64,000 nt of DNA from Bin5 sp965200615. GTDB lineage: Bacteria; Chloroflexota; Anaerolineae; Caldilineales; Caldilineaceae. A program made the translations under genes and the position numbers. The stretch lies in the NCBI GenBank assembly GCA_965200615.1, contig OZ241377.1:3038001-3102000 (forward strand). Direction: 5' to 3'. A model generated the notes under the pieces. The model saw only the letters and a list, made by a program, of their open reading frames with translations. It did not search any database and was not told where the DNA came from. This document shows positions 36,292-45,036 of this stretch, piece after piece (the first letter of the stretch is position 1; each line of letters opens with the position of its first letter).

Positions 36292-36727
36292 CACGACCTG
36301 TTCTCCGTGCTAAACTGCGGCCACATTCGGCAGGGTTGAGGGTCCCCCAGTTCAAGCCTCACCGGGAGAAAATTGACGTACGCGGGCTGTCCAACCGACT
36401 ACAGACCTGCGAAATGCGTCGAGAACGAAACACAAAAGACGTATGCGGTCTGTGCTTTCCTTGGGCCCCGGAACCAGACTTTCAATCAGGCGAAAGCTAC
36501 GCCAGTCAACTCGAAAGAGGTTGCGGCCGAGGCAGGACATCCAACCTCTTTGTGTAGAGAAAATATGGTAACGAATTCGAAGACCGCATAGGAACAGGGA
36601 AAGGAGGTCAAAAACGCGGGTCACGAAATCGGGGGCTGACACACTCCCAAGGCTTTCTACTTCGCCGAATTCTTACTGACGGATCTACCTCTCATTCAAT
36701 CTTCAAGAACCAGATGGAGCCAAAACC
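36292..36727. other. Gap of 436 bases without a recognisable gene
   Basis: This stretch lies between the toxin remnant and module D. Short frames of 70-96 codons exist on both strands, but none has a ribosome site, a family pattern or the base composition of a coding gene. It may be the scar of the deletion that removed most of the toxin gene. The last 60 bases must contain the leader of the module D binding protein. Confidence 0.5.
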
Positions 36728-38428
36728 ATGAAAAAGTCGAGACTTTCGCGCCGTGATTTCCTGAGCGTCTCAGCGACGACAGCTGCCGGCGTCATGCTGA
36801 CTGCCTGTGTGCCGGCCGCCGTGCCCAGCGACGAGCCCGAGGCGATGGCTGAAGCTGAGGCGCCGGCCGAAGAAGCTGTCGCTATGGACGGCGGAACGAT
36901 GACGTTTTCCACAGGTTCCCCCTGGGGGACTTTCAGCCCCTTCCGACCTACCTACCAGTACGGCTACAGCAGCAACACGCCGGCCATGCTGACCCACAGC
37001 CGCCTGTTTGACCTCGACCGCAACAACGACACGCACCCGAACCTGGCATTGGAATGGGAGATATCCGACGATGCCACCGTGTACTCGTTCAGGCTGCGCG
37101 AGGACGCCAGGTGGCATGACGGCGAGCCGGTCACGGCAAACGATGTTGTCGAGACGGTCCGGTTCATCCTGAACCAGGACACCAACATCAACCCCCGCCG
37201 CTGGATCAGCGCCCTCAAGGGTGGGCAGGACTACTATGACGGCGTAACCGATGAGTTGCCGGGCGTCTACGCGCCGGACGACTTCAACGTCGTCTTCGAG
37301 CTGGAGGAAACAAACGTCGGCTGGCACCTGTCAGCAACCACTGATCTGCAGATTCTGCCGGCGCACATCTTTAATAACGTGGCGCCAGCAGATATCGTAG
37401 AGCACCACGCGCCCGCCTGGTACACACCCGAACTGAACATCGGCTCCGGTCCGTTCAAGTTCGTACGCGCAGAGCGTGACCAGTTCGTCGAGCTGGTGCG
37501 CAATGATGATTACTACGGCGGCACGCCCAAACTTGAGCGCATCATCTTCAAGAACTTCGGTGCGGCCGACACTCAGTTCATCGCTCTACAGAAGGGCGAA
37601 CTGGATGTATGGAACGTTCCGCAGGACTTCTACGAACAGTCGCTGGAACTGGACAATGTCGACGTACACCTGGTAAACCGCAACTACATTCGCGTCTTCC
37701 TGTTGAACTACGAATCGCCGATTCTTTCAGACAAGCGAGTTCGCCAGGCCCTGGCCTACGCCATTGACCGCGAGGGAATCTGCGAGGGTCTCTACTCCGG
37801 CCTGTGCACGCCCTACAACTCCTACATGGAGATGCGTCCGTGGCTGGCTGACGGCCTCAACCAGTACGAGTACAATCCCGAAAAAGCCATGGAGTTGCTT
37901 GCCGCGGCCGAAGCCGATGGCAACTGGGACCCGAGCAACGTGCTGCGCGTCAACTGGTACTACAGCGACGCTCTCCATCAGGACATAATGGCCGCCATCC
38001 AGCAGAACCTGGCCGCCGTCGGTGTAGAGACGCAGCTTCAGTACCTGGAAGGCACTTCGGCCACAGAGACGCAGAGAGCCTGTGACTTTGAGATGTATTA
38101 CCAGGGTTGGGGCTTCTCATTCCCCGAGCAGTACGACTCCTTCTTCACCGATTCGGAACGCTGCACGACTCCTTGGGGCGACCCGGATGCACAGGCGCTG
38201 TTCAACCAGACTGCAACCACGGTCGACATTGAAGAGCGCATGGCCATCCATGAAGAGATTCAGAAACGCCTGAACGATGAACTGCCGATGATGCCCTTCC
38301 TGCAGTTCATCGGCCCGGTGGCAGTCAACAAGCGTGTTCAGGGCTTCAACGAGGACGCCCTATGGAACCGCTACTATCCGTGGAGTAACGGCTTCGCCAA
38401 CGCGGTCAACTGGGCTGTTTCGGGTTAA
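36728..38428 (+). CDS. ABC transporter substrate-binding lipoprotein with Tat-type signal (module D)
   Basis: A 566-residue SBP_bac_5 protein. Unlike the six others here its signal carries a twin-arginine motif, SRRDFL at residues 7-12, and then a lipobox LTAC with Cys27, so it should cross the membrane folded and then be lipidated. Body landmarks: FRLREDARWHDGEPVTANDV, GPFKFVRAERDQFVELVRN, VRQALAYAIDREGIC and YNPEKAMELL. Folded export suggests a cofactor, a metal or rapid folding. It heads module D. Confidence 0.92.
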   Translation: MKKSRLSRRDFLSVSATTAAGVMLTACVPAAVPSDEPEAMAEAEAPAEEAVAMDGGTMTFSTGSPWGTFSPFRPTYQYGYSSNTPAMLTHSRLFDLDRNNDTHPNLALEWEISDDATVYSFRLREDARWHDGEPVTANDVVETVRFILNQDTNINPRRWISALKGGQDYYDGVTDELPGVYAPDDFNVVFELEETNVGWHLSATTDLQILPAHIFNNVAPADIVEHHAPAWYTPELNIGSGPFKFVRAERDQFVELVRNDDYYGGTPKLERIIFKNFGAADTQFIALQKGELDVWNVPQDFYEQSLELDNVDVHLVNRNYIRVFLLNYESPILSDKRVRQALAYAIDREGICEGLYSGLCTPYNSYMEMRPWLADGLNQYEYNPEKAMELLAAAEADGNWDPSNVLRVNWYYSDALHQDIMAAIQQNLAAVGVETQLQYLEGTSATETQRACDFEMYYQGWGFSFPEQYDSFFTDSERCTTPWGDPDAQALFNQTATTVDIEERMAIHEEIQKRLNDELPMMPFLQFIGPVAVNKRVQGFNEDALWNRYYPWSNGFANAVNWAVSG

Positions 38429-38446
38429 CGAGTTTGTGGAGAATAA

Positions 38447-38481
38447 GCGGAGAGTCGGGAGGCAGTTCCCCGCCTCTCCGC
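38447..38481 (+). promoter_or_regulatory. Stem-loop after binding-protein gene D
   Basis: GCGGAGAG (38447-38454) and CTCTCCGC (38474-38481) form a perfect 8-bp stem around a 19-base loop, 18 bases after the binding-protein stop and 37 bases before the permease start. No T-run. Confidence 0.6.
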
Positions 38482-38518
38482 TCCTCCCTCTCTGTGCCCC
38501 GGTCGTGAGAACATAACA

Positions 38519-39481
38519 TTGCGAACTTACATTTTGCGCCGCTTGGCGATCTCAGCGCCCATCCTCCTGGGACTGACACTGGTGACTTTCATATTCACCG
38601 AATTGATGCCGGGCGACTTTGTCGACGCTTTGATTCCTCCTCTGGCAGTCGTCAACTACACGCCGGAACAGTTGGAATCGATGCGTGAGAACTACGGCCT
38701 GAATAAGCCCGCGCCGGTGCGCTACCTGATCTGGTTGCGCGAACTGGGAAAGGGCAATATGGGTAAGTCGCTGATATCGGGAGCGCCCGTGCGCGACGAA
38801 ATCCTGCAGAGGATGCCGGCTACGCTTCAGCTCACAGCGACATCGCTACTGTTTGGCATCATATTTGGCGCCGTTCTGGGTATAGTTTCCGCTGTCAAGC
38901 AGTACACCTGGATTGACCAGATGCTCACTTTGCTTGGCTTCATCTGGATATCGACACCCGGTTTCGTTTTTGCGATCGGGGCGATCTTCCTGTTCTCATT
39001 GAAGATAAGTCTTTTCCCTACCTCCGGAATTACCAACTACGGCGAAGAGGCGTCGATTTTTACGCGCGTCCACCACATGTTCCTGCCGGCACTGGTCCTG
39101 GGATTGGGAAGTATGGCCGGCTTTATGCGTTATTCGCGCAGCAGCCTGCTTGATGTGATCCGCCAGGACTACATCACGGTCGCGCGCGCAAAAGGGCTGG
39201 CTGAAAAAGCTGTCCTGCTTGGGCACGCTCTGCGAAACGCGCTAATCCCCCTGATAACGATTGTCAGCCTTGACATCCCATTTCTGATCGGAGGCACAGT
39301 TATTATTGAGCACATTTTTGCCTGGCCAGGAATGGGAACTTACAGCCTGACGGCCATCTACTCACGCGACTACCCGGTCATCATGGGCGTGAACTTCATG
39401 GTTGCGCTCGTCGTCCTGCTGAGCAACCTGCTGGCCGACATCACCTATGCGTTTGCCGATCCGCGAATTCGCTACGAGTAA
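38519..39481 (+). CDS. ABC transporter permease, DppB type (module D)
   Basis: A 320-residue BPD_transp_1 permease starting at TTG 38519; the typical DppB opening (RTYILRRLAISAPILLG) begins right there, which fixes the start despite a weak ribosome site. It has PGDFVD after the first membrane segment, EAA loop ITVARAKGLAEKAVLLGH followed by ALRNALIP, and IEHIFAWPGMGTY. Confidence 0.92.
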   Translation: MRTYILRRLAISAPILLGLTLVTFIFTELMPGDFVDALIPPLAVVNYTPEQLESMRENYGLNKPAPVRYLIWLRELGKGNMGKSLISGAPVRDEILQRMPATLQLTATSLLFGIIFGAVLGIVSAVKQYTWIDQMLTLLGFIWISTPGFVFAIGAIFLFSLKISLFPTSGITNYGEEASIFTRVHHMFLPALVLGLGSMAGFMRYSRSSLLDVIRQDYITVARAKGLAEKAVLLGHALRNALIPLITIVSLDIPFLIGGTVIIEHIFAWPGMGTYSLTAIYSRDYPVIMGVNFMVALVVLLSNLLADITYAFADPRIRYE

Positions 39482-39589
39482 GATGAGGTCCAGCCGCGAT
39501 GCGCGGACTTGCTGAGGCTCCTTTGATGTCCCCTCAACTCAATCGTCATAGTGCCGGGCAGGTGCGTTCAAGATCGGAGAGATTAGGCG

Positions 39590-40483
39590 ATGACCGCTTC
39601 TGAACTTTCTGATACGCTGGACGCGCCCCGCAGAGAATCGGTACAGCAGCGATTCTGGCGCCGGCTGTTCCGGCACAAGCTGGGTATGGTGGGCCTTGTC
39701 ATGCTGACGCTCTTGGTGATCGCCGCGATTTTCGCGCCCCTGCTGGCCGGCATCGACCCGGCGACCATGGATCTGAAGATGAAGAACAAGCCGCCCAGCG
39801 CCGAGCACATCCTCGGCACGGACGCCATAGGGAGGGACGTCTGGGCCCGCCTGGTATTCGGCGCGCGCGTTTCGCTCTCGGTTGGGCTTGTCGCGGTGGG
39901 AATCTATACCTCTATTGCTCTCATTCTTGGCAGCGTCTCCGGTTATGCCGGCGGCCAGGTCGACAACGTCATCATGCGCTTCACCGATATCATCATGTGT
40001 TTCCCCACATTTCTGCTGATCATTACAGTGGCCGCGGTGCTGCCCCCCAACATCTTCAACATCATGGTTATCATCGGCATCTTTGGCTGGCCTGGTATGA
40101 CGCGCCTCATACGCGGCCAGTTTCTCAGCCTGCGCGGCCAGGACTTCGTTATCGCTGCAGTTGCGGTCGGTGTCCCGACGCGGCGGATCATCTTTCGTCA
40201 TATTCTGCCCAACGTCGTCGGGCCGGTGGTCGTGGCCGCCACCCTGGGGCTGGCGGGCGCTATCCTGACAGAGTCAAGTCTGAGTTTTCTCGGCCTGGGT
40301 GTACAGCAGCCGACGCCAAGTTGGGGGCAGACCTTGACGACCGCCCTGCAACTCCCAATACTGGAGAACATGCCCTGGCGCTGGCTTCCTTCGGCGACTG
40401 CGATCGCCTTCGCGGTCTTGTCGATGAACTTTTTCGGCGACGCCTTACGCGACGCCTTCGACCCGCGCCAGCATCTGGACTAA
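39590..40483 (+). CDS. ABC transporter permease, DppC type (module D)
   Basis: A 297-residue BPD_transp_1 permease with LGTDAIGRDVWARLVFGARV, EAA loop VAVGVPTRRIIFRHILPN and SSLSFLGLGVQQPTPSWG. GGAGAG lies upstream of the ATG. It is of the short DppC form, as in modules A and B. Confidence 0.92.
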   Translation: MTASELSDTLDAPRRESVQQRFWRRLFRHKLGMVGLVMLTLLVIAAIFAPLLAGIDPATMDLKMKNKPPSAEHILGTDAIGRDVWARLVFGARVSLSVGLVAVGIYTSIALILGSVSGYAGGQVDNVIMRFTDIIMCFPTFLLIITVAAVLPPNIFNIMVIIGIFGWPGMTRLIRGQFLSLRGQDFVIAAVAVGVPTRRIIFRHILPNVVGPVVVAATLGLAGAILTESSLSFLGLGVQQPTPSWGQTLTTALQLPILENMPWRWLPSATAIAFAVLSMNFFGDALRDAFDPRQHLD

Positions 40484-40578
40484 CCCCATCATGAACTTGG
40501 TCTGCCTATTCGATGGACTCGCGCATCAGACCATTTCCCTTTTTAAGAAAATGTCATAGTCTCGAATGGAATTGAGCG

Positions 40579-42030
40579 ATGACCGTTGATGGAGAAAGGC
40601 AGTTTCCAGCGGGAGAACGGCAGCTATTCCTGGATGGAGACGATGTCGCGCGCATGGACGGACTGCGTCGCGTGTTCCATCAGCCCCAGAAGCGGGGCGC
40701 GGTCATCCGGCGCGAGCCTGCCCTTGGCGGAAACCCGGAGATCCGAAGCGCGCCGGTTTGGGACCCGGAAGCGCGGGTGTGGAAACTGTGGACTATCTGC
40801 ATTACGCTGGAGGAGCTGCACGGCATCGCCGGCCTCTCGGGCTACCATGAGAGCCGGGACGGCCTCCACTGGTATCAGCCCATTTTGAGGGAGGCGGAAT
40901 ACCTGGGGACGCGTGAGAACAATCTCGTCTACATTCCGATGGGTGACGGATGCACGGCCGAGATCCTGGGGGCCGTCTACGACCACGGTGACCCGGACCC
41001 GAGCCGGCGGTACAAGGCATTGAGCTTCACGATGGCGCCGGAGCTGGCGATCCTGTTCGCCGCTTCTCCGGACGGAATCCACTGGACGCGGGTCGACATT
41101 CCGCCGATTGCCTCGGGCGACGAGCCGAATTTCAGTTTCGATGAACGCAGACATCTCTTCATCGCTACGGTTAAGGTCCCAGGTCCGTTCGGTCGCTCCC
41201 ATGCTTTGACCGTTAGCGAAGACTTTGCGTCCTGGAGCGAACCGGAGATGGTCTTCCATGCGGACGAAGAGGACCAGGAGCAGGCGCGGCGGATTATCGC
41301 CGAGCGGCTGGCCGACCCGGCGCTGCAACAGCCTGTCTTCAACCACCCGGAGGAGCACGCGGTAGACGTCTACAACTTCGCCATCTCCAGCTACGAGAGT
41401 CGATACATCGGCTTTGCCTCCATGTTCTACCACACGGGGCGCGCCTGGAATGACCGCAACCATGACGGCTTCCATCACGTCCAGATGGCGAGCAGCCGGG
41501 ATATGCGCAACTGGCGGCGGCTCGGGGAACGCGCGCCCTTCATCGGACCGTCGCCTCTGGGCAGCGGCGCCTATGATACGATGCAGATTCTGGGACCATC
41601 TTATCCGGTGGTCCGCGGAGACCAGCTCTGGTTCTACTACTCGGGCATCCGGCATCGCTGGCAGCCGCCCAAGGCCAGTCCCGAGCGGGCGGCTATCTGT
41701 CTGGCGACACTGCGGCGGGATGGCTTTGTCTCGCTGGACGCCGAAGAAAGGGAAGGCTCTGTCACGACGGTGCTTTTTCGCTGGGAAGGAGAGCGGCTTT
41801 ATCTGAACGCCGAGGCCGAGAAGGGCGAGATTCGGTGCGGGCTTATCAGTTCAGAAGGTCAGCCGTTAGAAGGGTACGAGCGGGTCGATTCCATACCACT
41901 GGCCGCGGACGGCGTACGCCAGCCCGTCCGCTGGGGCGAAAAGGAAGTCATGCCAGTTGAGACTGAAGGCCCGGTGCAGCTGCGAATCTGGTTACGGGAC
42001 GCACGTCTTTACAGCTACTGGTTCGAATAG
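40579..42030 (+). CDS. Beta-propeller glycosidase-like protein, copy 1
   Basis: A 483-residue protein without signal peptide. Repeats such as APVWDPEARVWKLW, YHESRDGLHWYQP, AASPDGIHWTRVD and QMASSRDMRNWRRLG are the outer strands of a five-bladed propeller as in GH32/GH43/GH117-like folds. Acidic residues in DEPNFSFDE and NHDGFHHV could be catalytic, but I cannot assign them. The next gene is a close paralogue and the two share most of their length. The substrate may be a glycoside taken up by module D; a non-catalytic propeller is also possible. Confidence 0.6.
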   Translation: MTVDGERQFPAGERQLFLDGDDVARMDGLRRVFHQPQKRGAVIRREPALGGNPEIRSAPVWDPEARVWKLWTICITLEELHGIAGLSGYHESRDGLHWYQPILREAEYLGTRENNLVYIPMGDGCTAEILGAVYDHGDPDPSRRYKALSFTMAPELAILFAASPDGIHWTRVDIPPIASGDEPNFSFDERRHLFIATVKVPGPFGRSHALTVSEDFASWSEPEMVFHADEEDQEQARRIIAERLADPALQQPVFNHPEEHAVDVYNFAISSYESRYIGFASMFYHTGRAWNDRNHDGFHHVQMASSRDMRNWRRLGERAPFIGPSPLGSGAYDTMQILGPSYPVVRGDQLWFYYSGIRHRWQPPKASPERAAICLATLRRDGFVSLDAEEREGSVTTVLFRWEGERLYLNAEAEKGEIRCGLISSEGQPLEGYERVDSIPLAADGVRQPVRWGEKEVMPVETEGPVQLRIWLRDARLYSYWFE

Positions 42031-42038
42031 GGGGCGAA

Positions 42039-43511
42039 ATGACATCAAATTCCAGCCGCAATTTTGCACGTATGGAGAGGCAGCTATTTTTCGACGACGA
42101 CGACATTGCCCGCATCGACGGACTGGAAAGGAGCCTCCACCCGCCTGACAAAAAGGGCGCGGTCATCCGTGCGGACCCGCACATGGCGCTGACAACCGGT
42201 TCTGACGGCGCTCCCGCCTACCGGCCTCAGACCCGGACGGCGCCGGTATGGGATGCCGAGGCGAAACTGTGGAAGTTCTGGACGATCGGGGCCAAGTTGG
42301 ACTGGAACCACGGGCGCTCCTCCTACCACGAGAGCCGCGACGGGCTGCACTGGTACCAGCCATCCATAGGCCAACTGGAGTACCAGGGATCCCGTGACAA
42401 CAATCATGTCGCCATCCCACTCGACGAGACACGCACCTCAGAAGTGTTGGGCGCGATCTATGACGCCGACGACCCCGACCCTAACCGCCGCTTCAAGGCG
42501 ATCAGCTTCATTATGGAGCCCGATCTTTCAATTATCTTTGGTGTATCCCCGGACGGGATCAATTGGAAGAAGCACGGTGCGCCGGCCATCCTGTCTGGCG
42601 ATGAACCGAACTTCAGTTTTGACGCCGCCGATCACCGTTATATCGCTACGGTCAAAGTACGGGGAAGGTGGGGACGCTCTCATGCCGTAACCACCAGCCA
42701 GGACTTCGACGAGTGGAGCGAACCGGAGCTGGTATTTCAGGCGGATGACGAAGATCAGGAGCTGGCGCGTGAGGTGATCGCGCGGCGGCTCGCCAATCCC
42801 GCGCTGCAACAGACGGTCGTCAACCACCCGGAAGAGCACGGCGTGGATGTCTATAATTTCAGCATTTCCCGCTACGAGAGCCGGTATATCGGGTTTGCGT
42901 CCATGTTCCACCACGTAGGGCGTTCTGTCGACGGCCGCAATCACGACGGTTTCCATCATGTGCAGCTGGCCAGCAGCCGTGACATGTACACGTGGGAGCG
43001 GCAGGGAAATCGTCAGCCATTTATCGATTCTTCGCCGTTGGGGGGAGGCGCCTACGACACGTTGCAGATGCTGGGGCCCTCCTCGTCGGTCCGCCGCGAT
43101 GACGAACTCTGGTTCTACTACACGGGCGTCAAGTTCCGGCGCCTGCCGCCGAAATGGGACCCGGACTACGCGGCTATCTGTCTTGCCGTGTTGCGGCGGG
43201 ACGGGTTTGTGTCGCTGGGCGCTGGCGAGGAGGGTGGTTCGCTGGTGACCGAGCCCTTCAGCTGGGAGGGGGAGCGGCTCTATGTCAACGCGGTGGCGGA
43301 CGATGGCGCGGTCACTGTTGAACTGCTGGACGTCGACAGCCGGCCTGTGCCCGGTTACGGTGCGGAGGACGCGACCGGCTTGCGTGATGATAGTGTCCGG
43401 CAGCCGGTTGTCTGGGGCGAGAATAGCCGGATGCCTGATCCCGCCAGCGGGCCGGTCCGACTGCGCATCAGTCTGACGAATGCAGAGCTATACAGCTACT
43501 GGTTCGAGTAA
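42039..43511 (+). CDS. Beta-propeller glycosidase-like protein, copy 2
   Basis: A 490-residue paralogue of the preceding protein, eight bases downstream with GGGGG before its ATG. Shared blocks include GDEPNFSFD, NHPEEH-x-VDVYNF, ESRYIGFASMF, NHDGFHHVQ and the closing LYSYWFE. Differences are concentrated in the N-terminal 70 residues, where copy 2 has an insertion. The tandem pair probably arose by duplication and has since diverged, perhaps to form a heterodimer or to handle two linkages. Confidence 0.6.
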   Translation: MTSNSSRNFARMERQLFFDDDDIARIDGLERSLHPPDKKGAVIRADPHMALTTGSDGAPAYRPQTRTAPVWDAEAKLWKFWTIGAKLDWNHGRSSYHESRDGLHWYQPSIGQLEYQGSRDNNHVAIPLDETRTSEVLGAIYDADDPDPNRRFKAISFIMEPDLSIIFGVSPDGINWKKHGAPAILSGDEPNFSFDAADHRYIATVKVRGRWGRSHAVTTSQDFDEWSEPELVFQADDEDQELAREVIARRLANPALQQTVVNHPEEHGVDVYNFSISRYESRYIGFASMFHHVGRSVDGRNHDGFHHVQLASSRDMYTWERQGNRQPFIDSSPLGGGAYDTLQMLGPSSSVRRDDELWFYYTGVKFRRLPPKWDPDYAAICLAVLRRDGFVSLGAGEEGGSLVTEPFSWEGERLYVNAVADDGAVTVELLDVDSRPVPGYGAEDATGLRDDSVRQPVVWGENSRMPDPASGPVRLRISLTNAELYSYWFE

Positions 43512-43612
43512 ACCCTGTTGAAATCTTGGGCTGGATACAGGAAGCTGTCCTTTAACGCAGCTCAGTCGTAGAATTGCTATAGAAACTTTGGTACCACTGT
43601 GAGGAACGGACA

Positions 43613-44941
43613 ATGGGTCAGACAGCGACTGCCGTAGAGACAACCTACGCCTCGGAAACGCCCAGCTCACGCGAGCAGTTCGAAAGGGACCGCAAGTCGA
43701 TGCCTGGCGGGGCGAAGGGAGCCTACTTTTACGCGCCCTATCCCATCACAATGCAGCGGGGTGAGGGCTGCTATCTCTTTGACATAGACGAGCGGCGGCG
43801 GGTCGATTTTGCCAACCACCACACCGGTCAGATCCTGGGACACAACAATCCCGCGGTACATGCGGCGGTCGAGGCGCAGCTCACCAGAGGCATCGCGCTT
43901 GGCGCGCCGACCGGCGCCGAAGGGGCGCTGGCGGAGGAGATGTGCAGCCGCGTTGCCTCCCTGGAAAAAGTCCGCTTTTGCAACTCCGGAACGGAGGCAT
44001 CCTTGCACGCGATCCGGCTGGCGCGCGGTTTCAGTGGGCGGCCCAAGATTGCCAAGATGGAAGGCGGATACCACGGCAGCCATGACCTGGTTGAGGTGAG
44101 CGTTGCTCCGCGGGTGGACAAAGCAGGCCCCGCCGATGAACCATACTCCGTGCCGACTGCGGGCGGGATGTCTCCGAATGCCCCCTCTGAGGTAGTTGTA
44201 TTGCCTTTCAACAATGAGGAAGCGTTGGAGAGGCTGATTCGCCGCCACCGCGACGAACTGGCCTGTGTGATTCTCGACCCCAAGACAGGTATCCTGCCGG
44301 TCCGCAAGGAGTACGTACAGGCTGTGCGCCGAGTGACCGAGGAAAACGACGTGTTGCTGGTTCTCGACGAAGTGGTCGCATTTCGCGTTGCCCGCGGCGG
44401 CGCCCAGGAATACTACGGCATCAGCCCGGATCTGACGACGTTCGGCAAGCTGGTGGGGGGCGGGTTCCCGGTCGGCGCGTTTGGCGGCCGTGCCGACATC
44501 ATGAATCTGTTCGACAGCAGCGGCGAACCTACGGGCTTCTTTCAGAGCGGCACTTTCAGCGCCCATGCCGTGGTGATGGCGGCGGGTCTTGCCACTCTAC
44601 AGCAGTTAACGCCGGACGCCTTCGAGCATCTGAACGGATTGGGGGATCGGCTGCGCGCGGGGTTGGAGGACCTCAGCGCGCGCATCAGTACTCCTCTGCA
44701 GGCGGTGGCGCTCGGTTCTCTATTCAGCGTCTACTTCACCGATGAGCCGCTGGTCGATTACCGAAGCCTGGCGGACAACGACGGTGAAATGGGCCACCGT
44801 GTATTTCTTTCTCTCCTCAACCAGGGTTACTTCCTGAGTCAGGGGTTGTCGATGAATGCGCTCTCGCTGCCGATGGAGAACGAGCATATCGATGGACTCG
44901 TGGCAGCGTTCGAAAAGGCAATTGAAGAGAGCAGACTGTAG
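43613..44941 (+). CDS. Class III PLP-dependent aminotransferase (glutamate-1-semialdehyde-aminomutase-like)
   Basis: A 442-residue fold-type I enzyme. Seen: cofactor-phosphate loop CNSGTEAS (residues 123-130), YHGSHD at 153-158, Asp252-Glu253 in LVLDEVVAFR and Schiff-base Lys279 in FGKLVGGGFPVGAFGG. The last motif is typical of the HemL-like branch. A true HemL is unlikely: the context is catabolic and the usual HemL motif near residue 225 is replaced by LDPKTGILPV. Aminomutase or omega-transaminase activity is plausible. GAGGAA precedes the ATG. Confidence 0.87.
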   Translation: MGQTATAVETTYASETPSSREQFERDRKSMPGGAKGAYFYAPYPITMQRGEGCYLFDIDERRRVDFANHHTGQILGHNNPAVHAAVEAQLTRGIALGAPTGAEGALAEEMCSRVASLEKVRFCNSGTEASLHAIRLARGFSGRPKIAKMEGGYHGSHDLVEVSVAPRVDKAGPADEPYSVPTAGGMSPNAPSEVVVLPFNNEEALERLIRRHRDELACVILDPKTGILPVRKEYVQAVRRVTEENDVLLVLDEVVAFRVARGGAQEYYGISPDLTTFGKLVGGGFPVGAFGGRADIMNLFDSSGEPTGFFQSGTFSAHAVVMAAGLATLQQLTPDAFEHLNGLGDRLRAGLEDLSARISTPLQAVALGSLFSVYFTDEPLVDYRSLADNDGEMGHRVFLSLLNQGYFLSQGLSMNALSLPMENEHIDGLVAAFEKAIEESRL

Positions 44942-45036
44942 CAGTACTTCTTGCGGTATTTCCTGGGGCAAGCGGCGAGCGCGGACAGAGGTCGCGGGAG
45001 TCACGCCTCAAACCAGATCGGTTGAAAGGAACAACC

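Noticed and set aside
36340..36365. GTTCAAGCC resembling the T-loop of a tRNA
   Set aside because: The flanking five bases do not pair and no acceptor, D or anticodon stem can be built around it.
36292..36642. Open frames of 72-96 codons on both strands next to the toxin remnant
   Set aside because: Unremarkable composition, no ribosome site and mutually overlapping; treated as non-coding.
43613..44941. Naming the class III aminotransferase hemL
   Set aside because: It resembles HemL around the PLP Lys, but lacks tetrapyrrole-gene context and differs at other HemL motifs.
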